Assembly (NCBI GenBank): GCA_938001915.1
Contig: CALLBD010000076.1
Location: forward strand, 1 to 32,566
Source: an uncultured Caulobacterales bacterium
Lineage (GTDB): Bacteria; Pseudomonadota; Alphaproteobacteria; Caulobacterales; Maricaulaceae
Direction of reading: 5' to 3'
Length of the DNA stretch: 32,566 nucleotides
In this document: positions 25,483 to 32,566 of the stretch, piece after piece
How the letters are laid out: every line of letters starts with the position of its first letter
Position numbering within the stretch: the stretch's first letter is position 1
Notes under the pieces: generated by a model
What the model was told of the DNA's origin: nothing
What the model saw: the letters and a program-made list of their open reading frames with translations, nothing else
The model's database searches: none
Position numbers and translations under genes: made by a program

Positions 25483-26718
25483 TCAATTATCAGTGTCCTC
25501 GACTGGGAGAAGACAAAGTAAACTTGTACTCAACACAATCAAAGCCCACCACCAATGTTGCCACACGCCAACGGTGGCTGCGCCGCTCGTTGCGACAGTC
25601 ACTAAGAGGCCGGCCGCCGCAAAAGCTCGTAAAGGGGACCCGCAATATTTTAAGGTCAGTTTTAACAGCGCAAGTAAAAAACCGGTAACCAGACAGATGC
25701 CAACGAGACCTGTCTCGAGCCAAATTTGAATCCCGATATTATGCGGATGCATCGACATCACCAAAATATCCCGCCCATCTGGCGCGCGGAAGGTCAGCGC
25801 ATCAAAGCTTCGGGAAGCGTCAAAGCCATGCCCGATGAGAGGCGCTTGCTGTATCAATTCCCAACTATAGGCCCACATGCGCAGACGATGTTCCCAAGAC
25901 AAGGGAATCTTCCGCATCATCTCGGCATCCATCCCAGCAGATAGCCCTCCTAAAACCGGAGCAAAAGCAAGGCTGGAAATCGCTAAGGCAAAAGCCAATA
26001 TCAGACCTAATTTGGGGCGCCATGCGGCAAAAAGGGCAAAGCCTGTCGCTAAAATGGCCGTCGGAAGAACGATGGACAAATTATTGAAATGGGCCGACGC
26101 CATGAGACCCAAAAATGCGGCAAGCGCTAAAACCCATCCGCGTTTCACGCGCCATATCAATAAAGCCGCGACAGGCCATAATAGCTGAACATAACTTACC
26201 TGCCCGCGCCCCAAATTCATTTCCGCGTCGCTGCGTCTTTGCACCGGGTCTTCTCCAGGGGCGACAGGGTCCCCTAATAGGGACAGCGCATACCCGCTCA
26301 CGGCATCTATCAATAAAAGCAATACGCCCAACAGGCCCGCCCCGATTATAGTCCAAATCAGAATAGATTTTTGCGCCTCAGGTAATGTCAATATGACGAC
26401 AGGGAAAAAGAGAAGCGCCGCCGTAAGGGCAAATAATATTGCGGCATTCCCCCCCAATAGGCTTGCGTCATAGGGGCTCCAGAGCGTCGACACCCACGCC
26501 CAGATGACGAATCCTAATAGCCATATTGGCCAGGCTGATTTTAAATATTGCGCGCCTGTCCGGTCTGCCGCCCACGCCATAAGGCCAGAGAGGCCAACGG
26601 CCGCGCCTGCGACTTGAAATCCAAGGCCGCCCGCAAGCGCCAAAATGGGCATGAGTAAAATCGTCAGCCACAACCAGCCGTGTGAAAAGCCGTTTAAGGT
26701 TTTGACGAGTTTTTGCAC
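25483..26718 (-). CDS. O-antigen ligase / polymerase family protein
   Basis: This ~411-residue membrane protein has about ten or eleven helices and the Wzy_C domain. The periplasmic loop with PLIGHGFDASRSFDAL and the conserved MSMHPHNIGIQIWLETGLVG near the end is the WaaL/Wzy signature, with His essential for ligation in known members. It would join O-antigen or another polyprenyl-linked glycan to an acceptor, or polymerise it. The start is GTG 26718, two bases past the thrS stop, with AGGGG four bases upstream. Further upstream Met codons lie inside thrS. Confidence 0.9.
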   Translation of the reverse strand: MQKLVKTLNGFSHGWLWLTILLMPILALAGGLGFQVAGAAVGLSGLMAWAADRTGAQYLKSAWPIWLLGFVIWAWVSTLWSPYDASLLGGNAAILFALTAALLFFPVVILTLPEAQKSILIWTIIGAGLLGVLLLLIDAVSGYALSLLGDPVAPGEDPVQRRSDAEMNLGRGQVSYVQLLWPVAALLIWRVKRGWVLALAAFLGLMASAHFNNLSIVLPTAILATGFALFAAWRPKLGLILAFALAISSLAFAPVLGGLSAGMDAEMMRKIPLSWEHRLRMWAYSWELIQQAPLIGHGFDASRSFDALTFRAPDGRDILVMSMHPHNIGIQIWLETGLVGICLVTGFLLALLKLTLKYCGSPLRAFAAAGLLVTVATSGAATVGVWQHWWWALIVLSTSLLCLLPVEDTDN

Positions 26719-26719
26719 T

Positions 26720-28651
26720 TTACCCCTGGCGTAAATCTGGTGGTGAGGCCTCATGGGAGAAGGCGGCAATCGCGTCGTCTACGGTGACAATGCTCTGGTC
26801 ACGCGAGCCAAGGCGGCGAATAGCAAGTTTGCCCTCTTCCATTTCTTTGCGGCCGACAACGGCAATAGCTGGGATTTTTCGGTCGGCTGACAGTTCGCGG
26901 ATTTTGTAATTGATTTTCTCATTACGAATATCCAGCTCGGCGCGAAGTCCCGCAGCCTTCAATTTCGCTACGACCTCTCTGGCGTAATCATCTGCGTCCG
27001 ACGTAATGGTCGCGACAACGATTTGAACAGGTGAGAGCCAGAGCGGGAATTTTCCCGCATAGTTCTCAATCAAAATCCCGAGGAATCGTTCAAAAGAGCC
27101 CAGCACAGCGCGGTGCAACATCACCGGTGCATGTTTCTTATCATCCTCACCGATGAAATTGGCATTGAGGCGTTCTGGCGTATTCGGGTCGAGCTGAATC
27201 GTGCCAGCTTGCCATTCGCGGCCGATCGCGTCGCGCAGAACGAAATCAAGTTTAGGACCATAAAACGCGCCGTCCCCCTCATTGAGTTCGACCTCAAGAC
27301 CCGACGCATCCGCAGCTTCTTTCAGAGCGGCTTCGGCTTTGTCCCAATATTTATCAGAGCCCACGCGCAAATCAGGGCGGGTCGAGAATTTCACCTTCAC
27401 ATCATCAAAACCGAGATCCGCATAGACAGATTTTAACAGCTCGGTGAAGGCTTTTACTTCATCGGTGACTTGATCCAGCGTACAAAAAATATGGCCGTCA
27501 TCTTGGACAAAGCCGCGCACACGCATCAAACCATGTAGCGCGCCTGAAGGTTCATAGCGGTGACAGGAGCCAAATTCCGCAAAGCGAATAGGCAAGTCGC
27601 GGTAAGACTTCTGCCCCTGATTAAAGACCTGAATATGGCACGGGCAATTCATGGGTTTCAGCGCAAGGACTTTATCCTCTTCCGCAATTTCCGCGACGAA
27701 CATATTTTCGCGATATTTCGCCCAATGGCCCGACGCCTCCCAGAATTTGCGGTCCATCATCTGCGGCGTTTTGATTTCCTGATAGCCATATTCGCGCTGA
27801 CGGCGAGACATGTAATCACGCAAAGTCGTGTAAAGCGTCCAACCATTTGGGTGCCAAAAGGCTTGGCCTTGAGCCTCTTCTTGGAAATGGAACAGCGAGA
27901 GCTGTTTCCCGAGACGGCGATGATCTCGCGCTTCGGCTTCTTCGATTTGTTTTAGATGCGCATCAAGCTCTTCTTGGGTTGTCCATGCTGTTCCGTAAAT
28001 CCGCTGGAGCTGTGTCTTATTACTATCGCCGCGCCAAGAGGCCCCTGCGACTTTCATCAACTTAAAGGCTTTCCCGATTTTACCTGTGCTCGGTAGATGC
28101 GGTCCAAGACAGAGGTCAAACCATTTACCTTGCCTGTAAATCGTAAGAACTTCGTCTTCTGGCAGGTCTTCGATGAGTTCTACTTTGAAATGCTCACCTA
28201 GGCCTTTGAATAATTCAATCGCCTCGTCGCGCGCCATGACTTGACGCTCAAACTTATCATTGCGGTTGATGATGAAGGCCATCTTCTTTTCAATGGCGGC
28301 GAAATCATCCGCGCTGAAAGGTTCTTCGCGGTGGAAGTCATAATAAAAGCCGTTCTCGATAACGGGGCCAATGGTGACTTGCGTGCCAGGGAAAAGCTCT
28401 TGTACGGCCTCGGCCAATACATGGGCAGCGTCATGACGAATAAGTTCTAGCCCTTCTGGGTCTTTTGCCGTGACAAGTTCAATATTGGCATCATCCTCAA
28501 TCGGCAAGCTGGCATCTACAAGCTTCCCGTCGAGTTTGGCCGCGAGAACCTGCTTCGCGAGGCCTTTCGAGATTTTCTTCGCAACCTGCATAGCGGTCAC
28601 GCCCGCCTCATATTCGCGGGTTGCGCCATCTGGAAATGTCAAAGTGACCAT
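26720..28651 (-). CDS. thrS: Threonyl-tRNA synthetase
   Basis: This 643-residue class II synthetase charges tRNA-Thr with threonine. The domains are TGS (residues ~1-60, [17 protein letters not shown]), the editing N2 domain with [11 protein letters not shown], the catalytic core with motif 2 in [18 protein letters not shown] and motif 3 [10 protein letters not shown], and a C-terminal anticodon-binding domain. The zinc ligands MNCPCH (Cys), the later His and the LHRAVLG His are present. The ATG at 28651 gives the standard N-terminus. A longer frame that starts at 28741 would run into yidD. It lies between yidD and the O-antigen ligase gene in one direction. Confidence 0.97.
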   Translation of the reverse strand: MVTLTFPDGATREYEAGVTAMQVAKKISKGLAKQVLAAKLDGKLVDASLPIEDDANIELVTAKDPEGLELIRHDAAHVLAEAVQELFPGTQVTIGPVIENGFYYDFHREEPFSADDFAAIEKKMAFIINRNDKFERQVMARDEAIELFKGLGEHFKVELIEDLPEDEVLTIYRQGKWFDLCLGPHLPSTGKIGKAFKLMKVAGASWRGDSNKTQLQRIYGTAWTTQEELDAHLKQIEEAEARDHRRLGKQLSLFHFQEEAQGQAFWHPNGWTLYTTLRDYMSRRQREYGYQEIKTPQMMDRKFWEASGHWAKYRENMFVAEIAEEDKVLALKPMNCPCHIQVFNQGQKSYRDLPIRFAEFGSCHRYEPSGALHGLMRVRGFVQDDGHIFCTLDQVTDEVKAFTELLKSVYADLGFDDVKVKFSTRPDLRVGSDKYWDKAEAALKEAADASGLEVELNEGDGAFYGPKLDFVLRDAIGREWQAGTIQLDPNTPERLNANFIGEDDKKHAPVMLHRAVLGSFERFLGILIENYAGKFPLWLSPVQIVVATITSDADDYAREVVAKLKAAGLRAELDIRNEKINYKIRELSADRKIPAIAVVGRKEMEEGKLAIRRLGSRDQSIVTVDDAIAAFSHEASPPDLRQG

Positions 28652-28655
28652 GAAC

Positions 28656-28958
28656 TTATTCCGAATTTGTACCTCGCCACATGGCAACGCGCCACGGGGC
28701 ATATATGGGCGGTGTGGTAATGTTTTCGGGCACATTATCAACCCCGGACGTGCCCCAAGGCTGGCATCGAAGCAGTCGGGCCAAAGTCATCCACCCACCA
28801 TACCACGGGCCGTGACGCGTAATCGCCTGTTTCGAATAAGTCGAACAGGACGGGTGATGGCTACATTTCACGCCAAAAAAGGACAGGATGGGCGAGATGA
28901 AAATTTTATAGATCATCAAAGCCGCAATCATGGGCAGAGAGAAGACTCGCCTAATCAC
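28656..28958 (-). CDS. yidD: Membrane protein insertion efficiency factor YidD
   Basis: This 100-residue protein has the YidD/DUF37 signature: [30 protein letters not shown], and [14 protein letters not shown] with conserved Cys, Tyr and Arg. YidD sits at the inner face of the membrane and helps YidC insert membrane proteins. It is normally near rnpA-yidC; here it is detached and instead overlaps a NifU-like gene by four bases, an arrangement also seen in other alphaproteobacteria, and lies five bases from thrS. Confidence 0.93.
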   Translation of the reverse strand: MIRRVFSLPMIAALMIYKIFISPILSFFGVKCSHHPSCSTYSKQAITRHGPWYGGWMTLARLLRCQPWGTSGVDNVPENITTPPIYAPWRVAMWRGTNSE

Positions 28959-29386
28959 GCCGCGGCCTCTTGCGCCGCTTCAAAAGCCGCCACAGCTGCA
29001 TCAAAAGCCAGCATGGTCGAGGTATGGCGCGCAGGATATTTTGCTACGCCCGCCAGCAGCGCCAGTTTTTCAAAGCGTCCTGTGGGCGCTTCCCCGCCGT
29101 CTTTGAGCATAGCGCGCAGCCCGTCGCGCGCCGTTTGCAACTCCTCTAGGCTTGCGCCGATAATGGCCGCTTTCAAAATCGCCGCACTCGCCTGCCCCAG
29201 CGCGCAGGCCTGAACCCGCATCGCGCAGTCCGAGACTGCGCCGTCGTCAATATTCACATCAATCTCAAGCCAAGAGCCGCAGAGCTTAGAGACTTTCCGT
29301 GCCGTCCCATCGGGCGACGGCAGCGCCGCATTTTCCAATGTCGACGACAAAGTCAAAATGTCCGTATTGTAGAGGTCGGTGAACAT
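28955..29386 (-). CDS. NifU/IscU-like Fe-S scaffold protein
   Basis: This 143-residue protein has the IscU-fold N-terminal domain of the NifU family: KLCGSW (first Cys), DCAMRVQACALGQASA (second Cys region) and a C-terminal helix. In classical IscU a third ligand Cys follows near residue 105; here the equivalent stretch reads PARHTSTMLAF, with no Cys. So cluster assembly may use a His or Thr/Ser, or the protein may only bind metal. It is coupled to yidD by a four-base overlap. It heads the minus-strand unit leading into yidD and thrS. Confidence 0.85.
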   Translation of the reverse strand: MFTDLYNTDILTLSSTLENAALPSPDGTARKVSKLCGSWLEIDVNIDDGAVSDCAMRVQACALGQASAAILKAAIIGASLEELQTARDGLRAMLKDGGEAPTGRFEKLALLAGVAKYPARHTSTMLAFDAAVAAFEAAQEAAA

Positions 29387-29496
29387 AAGGTATATGTAGA
29401 GACAAATGCGGCGAAGGGATAGGCCATATGACGCCGCGGCACGGCGCTATTGCCCGTTAATTTCGCATATTTGGCCACTGAGCTCTCGTCCATCAA

Positions 29497-29524
29497 TTGA
29501 CGAAAGCGAGTTTTTTAGTATAGT
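29497..29524 (+). promoter_or_regulatory. Sigma70-type promoter for the TPR-like gene
   Basis: TTGACG (29497-29502) and TATAGT (29519-29524) are separated by 16 bases, close to the consensus. Transcription would start near 29531, leaving a short leader with GGAGG before the ATG at 29547. It is the clearest promoter in the window. Confidence 0.75.
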
Positions 29525-29546
29525 GAAGTGCAACTTGGAGGGCAAA

Positions 29547-29975
29547 ATGACACTTTTGAAAGCAAGCTTCTATTCTGTCGCAGCGGCAGCCGTTTTGAGT
29601 TTTTCGACGAGCGCATATGCGAATAACACATTCGCAAATGCTACAAATACGACAAACCCTTTTCTCGCTGGCGCTGTTCCCGATAAGTCCAATGTCCAAT
29701 ATTTGCGCCTCTTCGATGTCAGCGCCTTGCCCCATCGCGGCGAGAGATATTTAGGCTCAAGCCGGACCGCGACGTTATATTTCAAAAAAGGTGTCAAGAA
29801 TTTTGAAAAGGGTAATCTTGATAAAGCCGCTCGGCATTTCAAAGCTGTCCTCAGAGCGGATGGATCGAGAGGCCTAAATAAGGCGACCTATCACTACCTT
29901 ACGAACATCACGCATAAACAAGGCGATGAGGCCCAAGCTAAATCCTATGCGCAAGCCTATTACAATATAAGGTAA
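29547..29975 (+). CDS. Small secreted TPR-like protein
   Basis: This 142-residue protein starts MTLLKASFYSVAAAAVLSFS with a Sec signal peptide cleaved after AYA. The mature chain has one or two TPR-like helix pairs: ATLYFKKGVKNFEKGNLDKAARHFKAVLR followed by KATYHYLTNITHKQGDEAQAKSYAQAYY. The start has TTGGAGGG close upstream; an in-frame start 141 bases further out would hide the signal peptide. A strong promoter precedes it. The function is unknown, and small exported TPR proteins commonly act as scaffolds. A GC-rich hairpin follows the stop. Confidence 0.8.
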   Translation: MTLLKASFYSVAAAAVLSFSTSAYANNTFANATNTTNPFLAGAVPDKSNVQYLRLFDVSALPHRGERYLGSSRTATLYFKKGVKNFEKGNLDKAARHFKAVLRADGSRGLNKATYHYLTNITHKQGDEAQAKSYAQAYYNIR

Positions 29976-29995
29976 GGCCCCGGCATATGCGGGCC
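29976..29995 (+). terminator. GC-rich hairpin directly after the TPR-like gene
   Basis: GGCCC (29976-29980) pairs with GGGCC (29991-29995), and the interior GCATATGC is itself self-complementary. It starts at the first base after the stop codon. There is no adjacent T run, so it may stabilise the 3' end or act as a weak terminator. Confidence 0.4.
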
Positions 29996-30049
29996 GCCTG
30001 AGGACGCGCTGTCCTTACACACGTCTTTTTCACATCTCGCTCACAGTCA

Positions 30050-30192
30050 GTTTTATTGTATGTGAACGCCCTTTCCGCTTTAAGGTAGCTATCTCTTATC
30101 CCCTTGGAGATACACCTCAGTCTCGGTTTTCCCCTGGCCAGACTGAATAAGTAAAGCAGGATTGGCCGCTCCTCCCTCAGGGCCAATCCTGC
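30050..30192 (+). ncRNA. Repeated structured RNA element, copy A
   Basis: This copy opens with GTTTTATTGTATGTGAACGC and continues through CTTTCCGCTTTAAGGT to about 30086. It has a small hairpin TATCTC/GAGATA (30090-30112) with loop TTATCCCCTTG. The terminal hairpin pairs GCAGGATTGGCC (30156-30167) with GGCCAATCCTGC (30181-30192); its 13-base loop contains CTCCTCCC, an anti-Shine-Dalgarno-like sequence. No T run follows. A second 3' arm, CCAATCCTGCG, lies at 30205-30215 and could compete. Copy B shares the first block and terminal hairpin with compensatory change. It may be a small RNA or the leader of the 51-codon ORF. Confidence 0.7.
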
Positions 30193-30238
30193 GTACTTAA
30201 TTCACCAATCCTGCGCAAATACTTCGAATGAGACACCC

Positions 30239-30394
30239 ATGCTACGCGACCAAAAAATCAAAAAGCTCAAAGCAGAAATTACACATCATAAAGCGGCCTG
30301 TCTTCGGGCGTGGCCAAAGCCGAGTGATTACACCCGTCTGATTGACGCGCAATATGCGCTGCGGGCGCTACGTGCAGATGAAGCGGCAGGCTAA
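30239..30394 (+). CDS. Small basic protein (51 residues), unknown
   Basis: A complete frame from ATG 30239 to TAA 30392-30394 encodes a basic, largely helical protein starting MLRDQKIKKLKAEI and ending LRADEAAG. It has a Trp-Pro turn (RAWPKPSDY) between two helices. A weak GAG lies seven bases upstream. It sits exactly between the two structured RNA copies, which makes expression plausible. It is not DUF1127 as far as I can see. There is no signal peptide or membrane helix. Confidence is moderate because the frame is short and there is no strong Shine-Dalgarno. Confidence 0.5.
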   Translation: MLRDQKIKKLKAEITHHKAACLRAWPKPSDYTRLIDAQYALRALRADEAAG

Positions 30395-30421
30395 ACGCCG
30401 CTCACGGCGACCTCACACTCT

Positions 30422-30575
30422 GTTTTATTGTATGTGAACGCCGCTTCCGCTTTAAGGTCTTTAACGCTTCTTACCTCGAAGATGTTACCTCAATCTCGGC
30501 TCTCCCCTTGGCCTGATTGAAAGACTTAAGCAGGATTGACCCGTCCCCCAGAGGGTCAATCCTGCCCCTTTTTTT
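30422..30575 (+). ncRNA. Repeated structured RNA element, copy B, with intrinsic terminator
   Basis: This copy repeats the opening block of copy A (37 positions with two mismatches). A hairpin follows at 30463-30486, where AACGCTTC pairs with GAAGATGTT around TTACCTC; it replaces the sequence but keeps the C-rich loop of copy A. The terminal hairpin pairs GCAGGATTGACCC (30530-30542) with GGGTCAATCCTGC (30553-30565) around a loop with CCCCC. Seven T follow at 30569-30575, so this copy ends in a textbook terminator. Relative to copy A, one G-C pair is replaced by A-T in both arms. Confidence 0.75.
30530..30575 (+). terminator. Rho-independent terminator at the end of copy B
   Basis: A perfect 13-bp stem and a ten-base loop are followed by CCC and then T7. 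It would end transcripts from the small ORF and copy B before the GAF-LuxR gene region. Confidence 0.85.
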
Positions 30576-30654
30576 CATTTAATACAGCCGCATTATCCCG
30601 CGTCCTAAAAGCTCCACCTCAGCGGCAATAGCTGCCCCGAAGGCAGATCTTTCG

Positions 30655-30869
30655 CGCCTCACATTCCTGTGAACCGCCCTAATTAATCTTGCAAAGCGTC
30701 ATCTAATACCCCAGAGATAAGCTCCCTATAGACATCACGGGGCCGTGTGGGGCGCGACCGAGGCATTGATTGATTCAGGCAATTGCTTCGCCATTAAACT
30801 CTATCTCTGTCTTTTTCCCGTGGTGCGAAAGCTGCGATCAGTCTGACCTTTGCGGTCAATACTGCCCCC
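30655..30869 (+). ncRNA. Degenerate third copy of the RNA element before the GAF-LuxR gene
   Basis: The 5' part CCTCACATTC...CTGTGAACCGCC (from 30655) recalls the start of copies A and B without the TTTTATTGTAT stretch. Near the 3' end, TGACC (30844-30848) pairs with GGTCA (30854-30858), with CAGT/ACTG outside, and the 3' arm GGTCAATACTGCCCC nearly repeats copy B (GGTCAATCCTGCCCC). The middle is poorly conserved. It ends about 45 bases before the GAF-LuxR start and could be its leader. Apart from this the stretch 30576-30909 shows nothing clear, only small hairpins such as CTGCC/GGCAG. Confidence 0.4.
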
Positions 30870-30909
30870 TTGGAACCGAGTGAAACAGAAAAGATACCCA
30901 TGAAATTAA

Positions 30910-31671
30910 ATGTCTGAGGATACCAACACCCCCCCACATAAATCCCGTCTCGCCGCGCTTGAGGACATGCAGGTGCTCGATAGTGGCTCGGAGGCATTTT
31001 ATGACGATATAACCCACCTCACCGCAGCGTTATGCGAGGCGCCTATTTGCCTGATCAGCCTTGTCGATGAAGACCGGCAATGGTTTAAATCCGAGGTCGG
31101 CCTATGCCTGTCAGAAACCGTCATCGAGCAATCCATATGTGTCCATGCGGTGCAACAAAATAGCTATCTTGAAGTCTTCGACACGCAGCTTGATCCGCGC
31201 ACGCAGGATAATGTGCTATGCCGGGGGAGCAGGCCTATCCGCTTCTATGCAGGCGCGCCTTTAAAAACGACAGAAGGCCTCGCCCTCGGTACGCTTTGCG
31301 TATTGGATTACATGCCGCGACAGCTGACCAAACTTCAGCGCCGCGCGCTAGAGATTCACGCCAATATCGTGACCCGGCACTTAGAATTCACGCGAACACT
31401 TGTCAGGCGAGAGCTTGTCCCCGCAACGCAGGATCTGGACGCCTATAAGGCGACACAAGCCGAATTCGAATCGCTGACCCCGCGCGAAAAAGACGTTCTC
31501 AAATTAATCGCCGGACCCAGCGCCAGCTTAAGCAGTAAGCAAATTGCGGCGGAATTGGGCATTAGCCACCGGACGGTGCACCACCACCGCGCCCATATCA
31601 TGACTAAGATGAAAGTGACCTCTGTCGCGGAGTTAATCACCAAATGCCTCAAAGCCGAGCTTTACGACTAG
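30910..31671 (+). CDS. GAF-domain LuxR-type transcriptional regulator
   Basis: This 253-residue protein has a GAF domain in residues ~24-165 (AALCEAPICLISLVDEDRQWFKSEVGL and YAGAPLKTTEGLALGTLCVLD), a type that senses small molecules or redox/light signals in related proteins. It ends in a LuxR/FixJ-type helix-turn-helix at ~187-245 with SLTPREKDVLKLIAG, SSKQIAAELGIS and HRTVHHHRAHIMTKM. It lacks a response-regulator receiver domain, so the GAF domain likely controls DNA binding. The signal is unknown. A degenerate RNA element precedes it and a hairpin covers its stop codon. Confidence 0.9.
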   Translation: MSEDTNTPPHKSRLAALEDMQVLDSGSEAFYDDITHLTAALCEAPICLISLVDEDRQWFKSEVGLCLSETVIEQSICVHAVQQNSYLEVFDTQLDPRTQDNVLCRGSRPIRFYAGAPLKTTEGLALGTLCVLDYMPRQLTKLQRRALEIHANIVTRHLEFTRTLVRRELVPATQDLDAYKATQAEFESLTPREKDVLKLIAGPSASLSSKQIAAELGISHRTVHHHRAHIMTKMKVTSVAELITKCLKAELYD

Positions 31672-31685
31672 CTGTTTCCAGCTAG
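31668..31685 (+). terminator. Hairpin overlapping the stop of the GAF-LuxR gene
   Basis: CTAGCTG (31668-31674) pairs perfectly with CAGCTAG (31679-31685) around TTTC. It includes the TAG stop codon. No T run follows, so it is probably a 3'-end or processing structure and not a classical terminator. Confidence 0.4.
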
Positions 31686-31766
31686 GCAATCATACGCATA
31701 GACACATAAATTTTTGGTTGTAGTAAGGGGACATCAAGTAAAACATGCGCCCCGTTTTATTTGTTC

Positions 31767-31795
31767 GAGCCCAGAGCTACTACAGCGCTGGGCTC
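31767..31795 (+). terminator. Hairpin GAGCCCAG/CTGGGCTC, possible terminator
   Basis: GAGCCCAG pairs with CTGGGCTC, and GCT/AGC extends the stem inside across a mismatch. It lies about 100 bases after the GAF-LuxR gene. C-rich sequence and then TTATTT follow, so termination would be weak. Confidence 0.45.
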
Positions 31796-32159
31796 CTCCC
31801 CCCCCTTATTTCTGCCGCAGCGGGGATTAATCCTCATTTCAAACCCGTCCGCGCGGCCCAAAAACACTGCGCTTTCAATCGCTTATAAAATAAATAAAAA
31901 ACTTGTTCCTCACACTGCAATTTCACCCGCATATTAACTCTCGTTCTTTCGGACATTGGACAAGTAAGACGTCACTTACCTGTATCGAGAGACGGTGGAG
32001 TTGAGCGTCTGATTAAGTGCAAATCGCATTCGCGAAATGCACGAGACACATCAGAGTGTGCCGGACTTTTTGAAGTGAGAGCCGATGCCTGAGGCCAAAG
32101 TTGCCTCAACTGGTAGGACAGACGGGCCGCTTCATCAAAAACCATCGCCGCGTGGCCAA

Positions 32160-32184
32160 GTTGATTGATTTCAAATCAATCAAC
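32160..32184. promoter_or_regulatory. 25-bp palindrome, candidate operator
   Basis: The arms GTTGATTGATTT and AAATCAATCAAC are perfect inverted repeats of 12 bp around a single C. Such a long AT-rich palindrome with a one-base centre is more typical of a regulator binding site than of an RNA hairpin. It lies 225 bases upstream of the partial gene at the window edge. Confidence 0.55.
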
Positions 32185-32408
32185 AAGGGAGCGGAATGGG
32201 CTTATGGCCCAATCCGCTATGATCTCTGCGTAAAACACATTATTATCTCTGGTCTCCATCGCGGAGATCACCACGCGGGCCGTCCTTTTTTCGAGGGCTT
32301 CGCCCTCTAATGCGCGCCGCCGCCGGCCAACCCGGCGCGGAATGCTTCTGAAAAAACCTTGGCAGTTCCTTTGATGGACTGTGAGCCTAACCGCGTGAGA
32401 GAAACACA

Positions 32409-32566
32409 ATGCCCCGAAAACCTGACCATCCCCCGACCCTCAGCGTCCAAGAGCAGCTGCGCTGTCTCCATCTCGCGGTGAAGCTCCGCAGTGAGCAGGT
32501 GAAATTGCGTCGGCTGGAGTGGGACACCCAAGAGCTGGCCCTGCCGCATATCTGGCCGCTGCCGGG
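32409..32566 (+). CDS. Partial hypothetical protein, truncated by window edge
   Basis: An open frame begins at ATG 32409, with GAGAG seven bases upstream, and continues to the end of the window (52 complete codons). It starts MPRKPDHPPTLSVQEQLRC and is basic and helical, with Trp residues. The family cannot be named from this much sequence. Its codon use is more GC-rich than that of the region before it. Confidence 0.5.
   Translation, partial: MPRKPDHPPTLSVQEQLRCLHLAVKLRSEQVKLRRLEWDTQELALPHIWPLP

Larger units (their letters stand above)
31672..32408. other. Gene-poor 737-base region rich in inverted repeats
   Basis: I see no convincing gene here. Hairpins read by eye include GTAAG/CTTAC (31964-31979), GTGCA/TGCAC with TCGC/GCGA inside (32017-32042), TGAGGC/GCCTCA (32090-32108), GCGGAATGGGC/GCCCAATCCGC with one mismatch (about 32190-32218), GAGGGC/GCCCTC (32293-32307) and CGCCGG/CCGGCG (32321-32337). 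A 47-codon frame starts at 31745 but has no Shine-Dalgarno. The region could be a long structured RNA or the regulatory edge of the element whose first gene starts at 32409. Confidence 0.5.

Noticed and set aside
31745-31888. A 47-codon frame after the GAF-LuxR gene
   Set aside because: No Shine-Dalgarno at a usable distance, and it runs through the hairpin at 31767-31795; composition is not protein-like.
32140-32220. A tRNA-like stretch with a seven-base loop TTTCAAA
   Set aside because: The stem is 12 bp long, there is no T-arm consensus, and no acceptor stem closes it; it is better read as a palindromic operator.
32101-32409. Short frames on both strands before the terminal partial gene
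   Set aside because: They use TTG or late starts, have no family resemblance, and cross several inverted repeats.

Overview
The window looks like chromosomal DNA of an alphaproteobacterium, most plausibly of the Caulobacterales/Maricaulales/Hyphomonadales group. This rests on gene content and order, not on any database search. The marks are the block argH - small LptM-like lipoprotein - lysA - TIGR02302/DUF4175 protein, the block MJ0042/DUF3426 zinc-ribbon protein - ftsE - ftsX - YdcF - prephenate dehydrogenase - chorismate mutase - methyltransferase, and the cluster NifU-like scaffold - yidD - thrS. Base composition is moderately GC-rich, except for a clearly AT-richer patch at about 5.5-6.2 kb. 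I found no tRNA, rRNA, CRISPR array or insertion sequence.

Layout. Positions 1-3.2 kb carry four exported proteins on the minus strand: a coiled-coil secreted protein, a lipoprotein, a protein with three 11-residue repeats, and a DUF3617-like protein. Positions 3.2-3.6 kb are non-coding, with a 16-bp perfect palindrome, a possible promoter and a structured leader in front of a serine hydrolase of the beta-lactamase class C family. An orphan exbD converges on that hydrolase and is broken by a frameshift. Two perfect palindromes and an AT-rich unknown gene follow. Positions 6.2-14.2 kb hold a TlpA-like thioredoxin divergent from argH, three minus-strand genes, then lipoprotein - lysA - TIGR02302. 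Positions 14.2-19.6 kb hold the ftsEX region and the tyrosine/phenylalanine pathway genes. Positions 19.6-21.8 kb hold a GGDEF-EAL protein and a small membrane protein. Positions 21.9-29.4 kb hold a surface-polysaccharide set (two family-2 glycosyltransferases, an ArnT-like family-39 transferase and an O-antigen ligase) next to thrS, yidD and a NifU-like gene.

Positions 29.5-32.6 kb are the least ordinary part. A small secreted TPR-like protein with a strong sigma70-type promoter is followed by two copies of a ~145-nt element, about 372 bp apart. Their terminal hairpins carry a compensatory base-pair change, which is direct evidence for selection on RNA structure. A 51-codon ORF lies between the copies, and a degenerate third hairpin precedes a GAF-LuxR regulator. 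The layout resembles the tandem small RNAs with C-rich loops known from Rhodobacter and rhizobia (CcsR/cuckoo type), but this small protein is not DUF1127 and the copies are not obviously that family. The last 0.75 kb before the window edge is hairpin-rich, contains a 25-bp near-perfect palindrome, and ends in a partial unknown gene.
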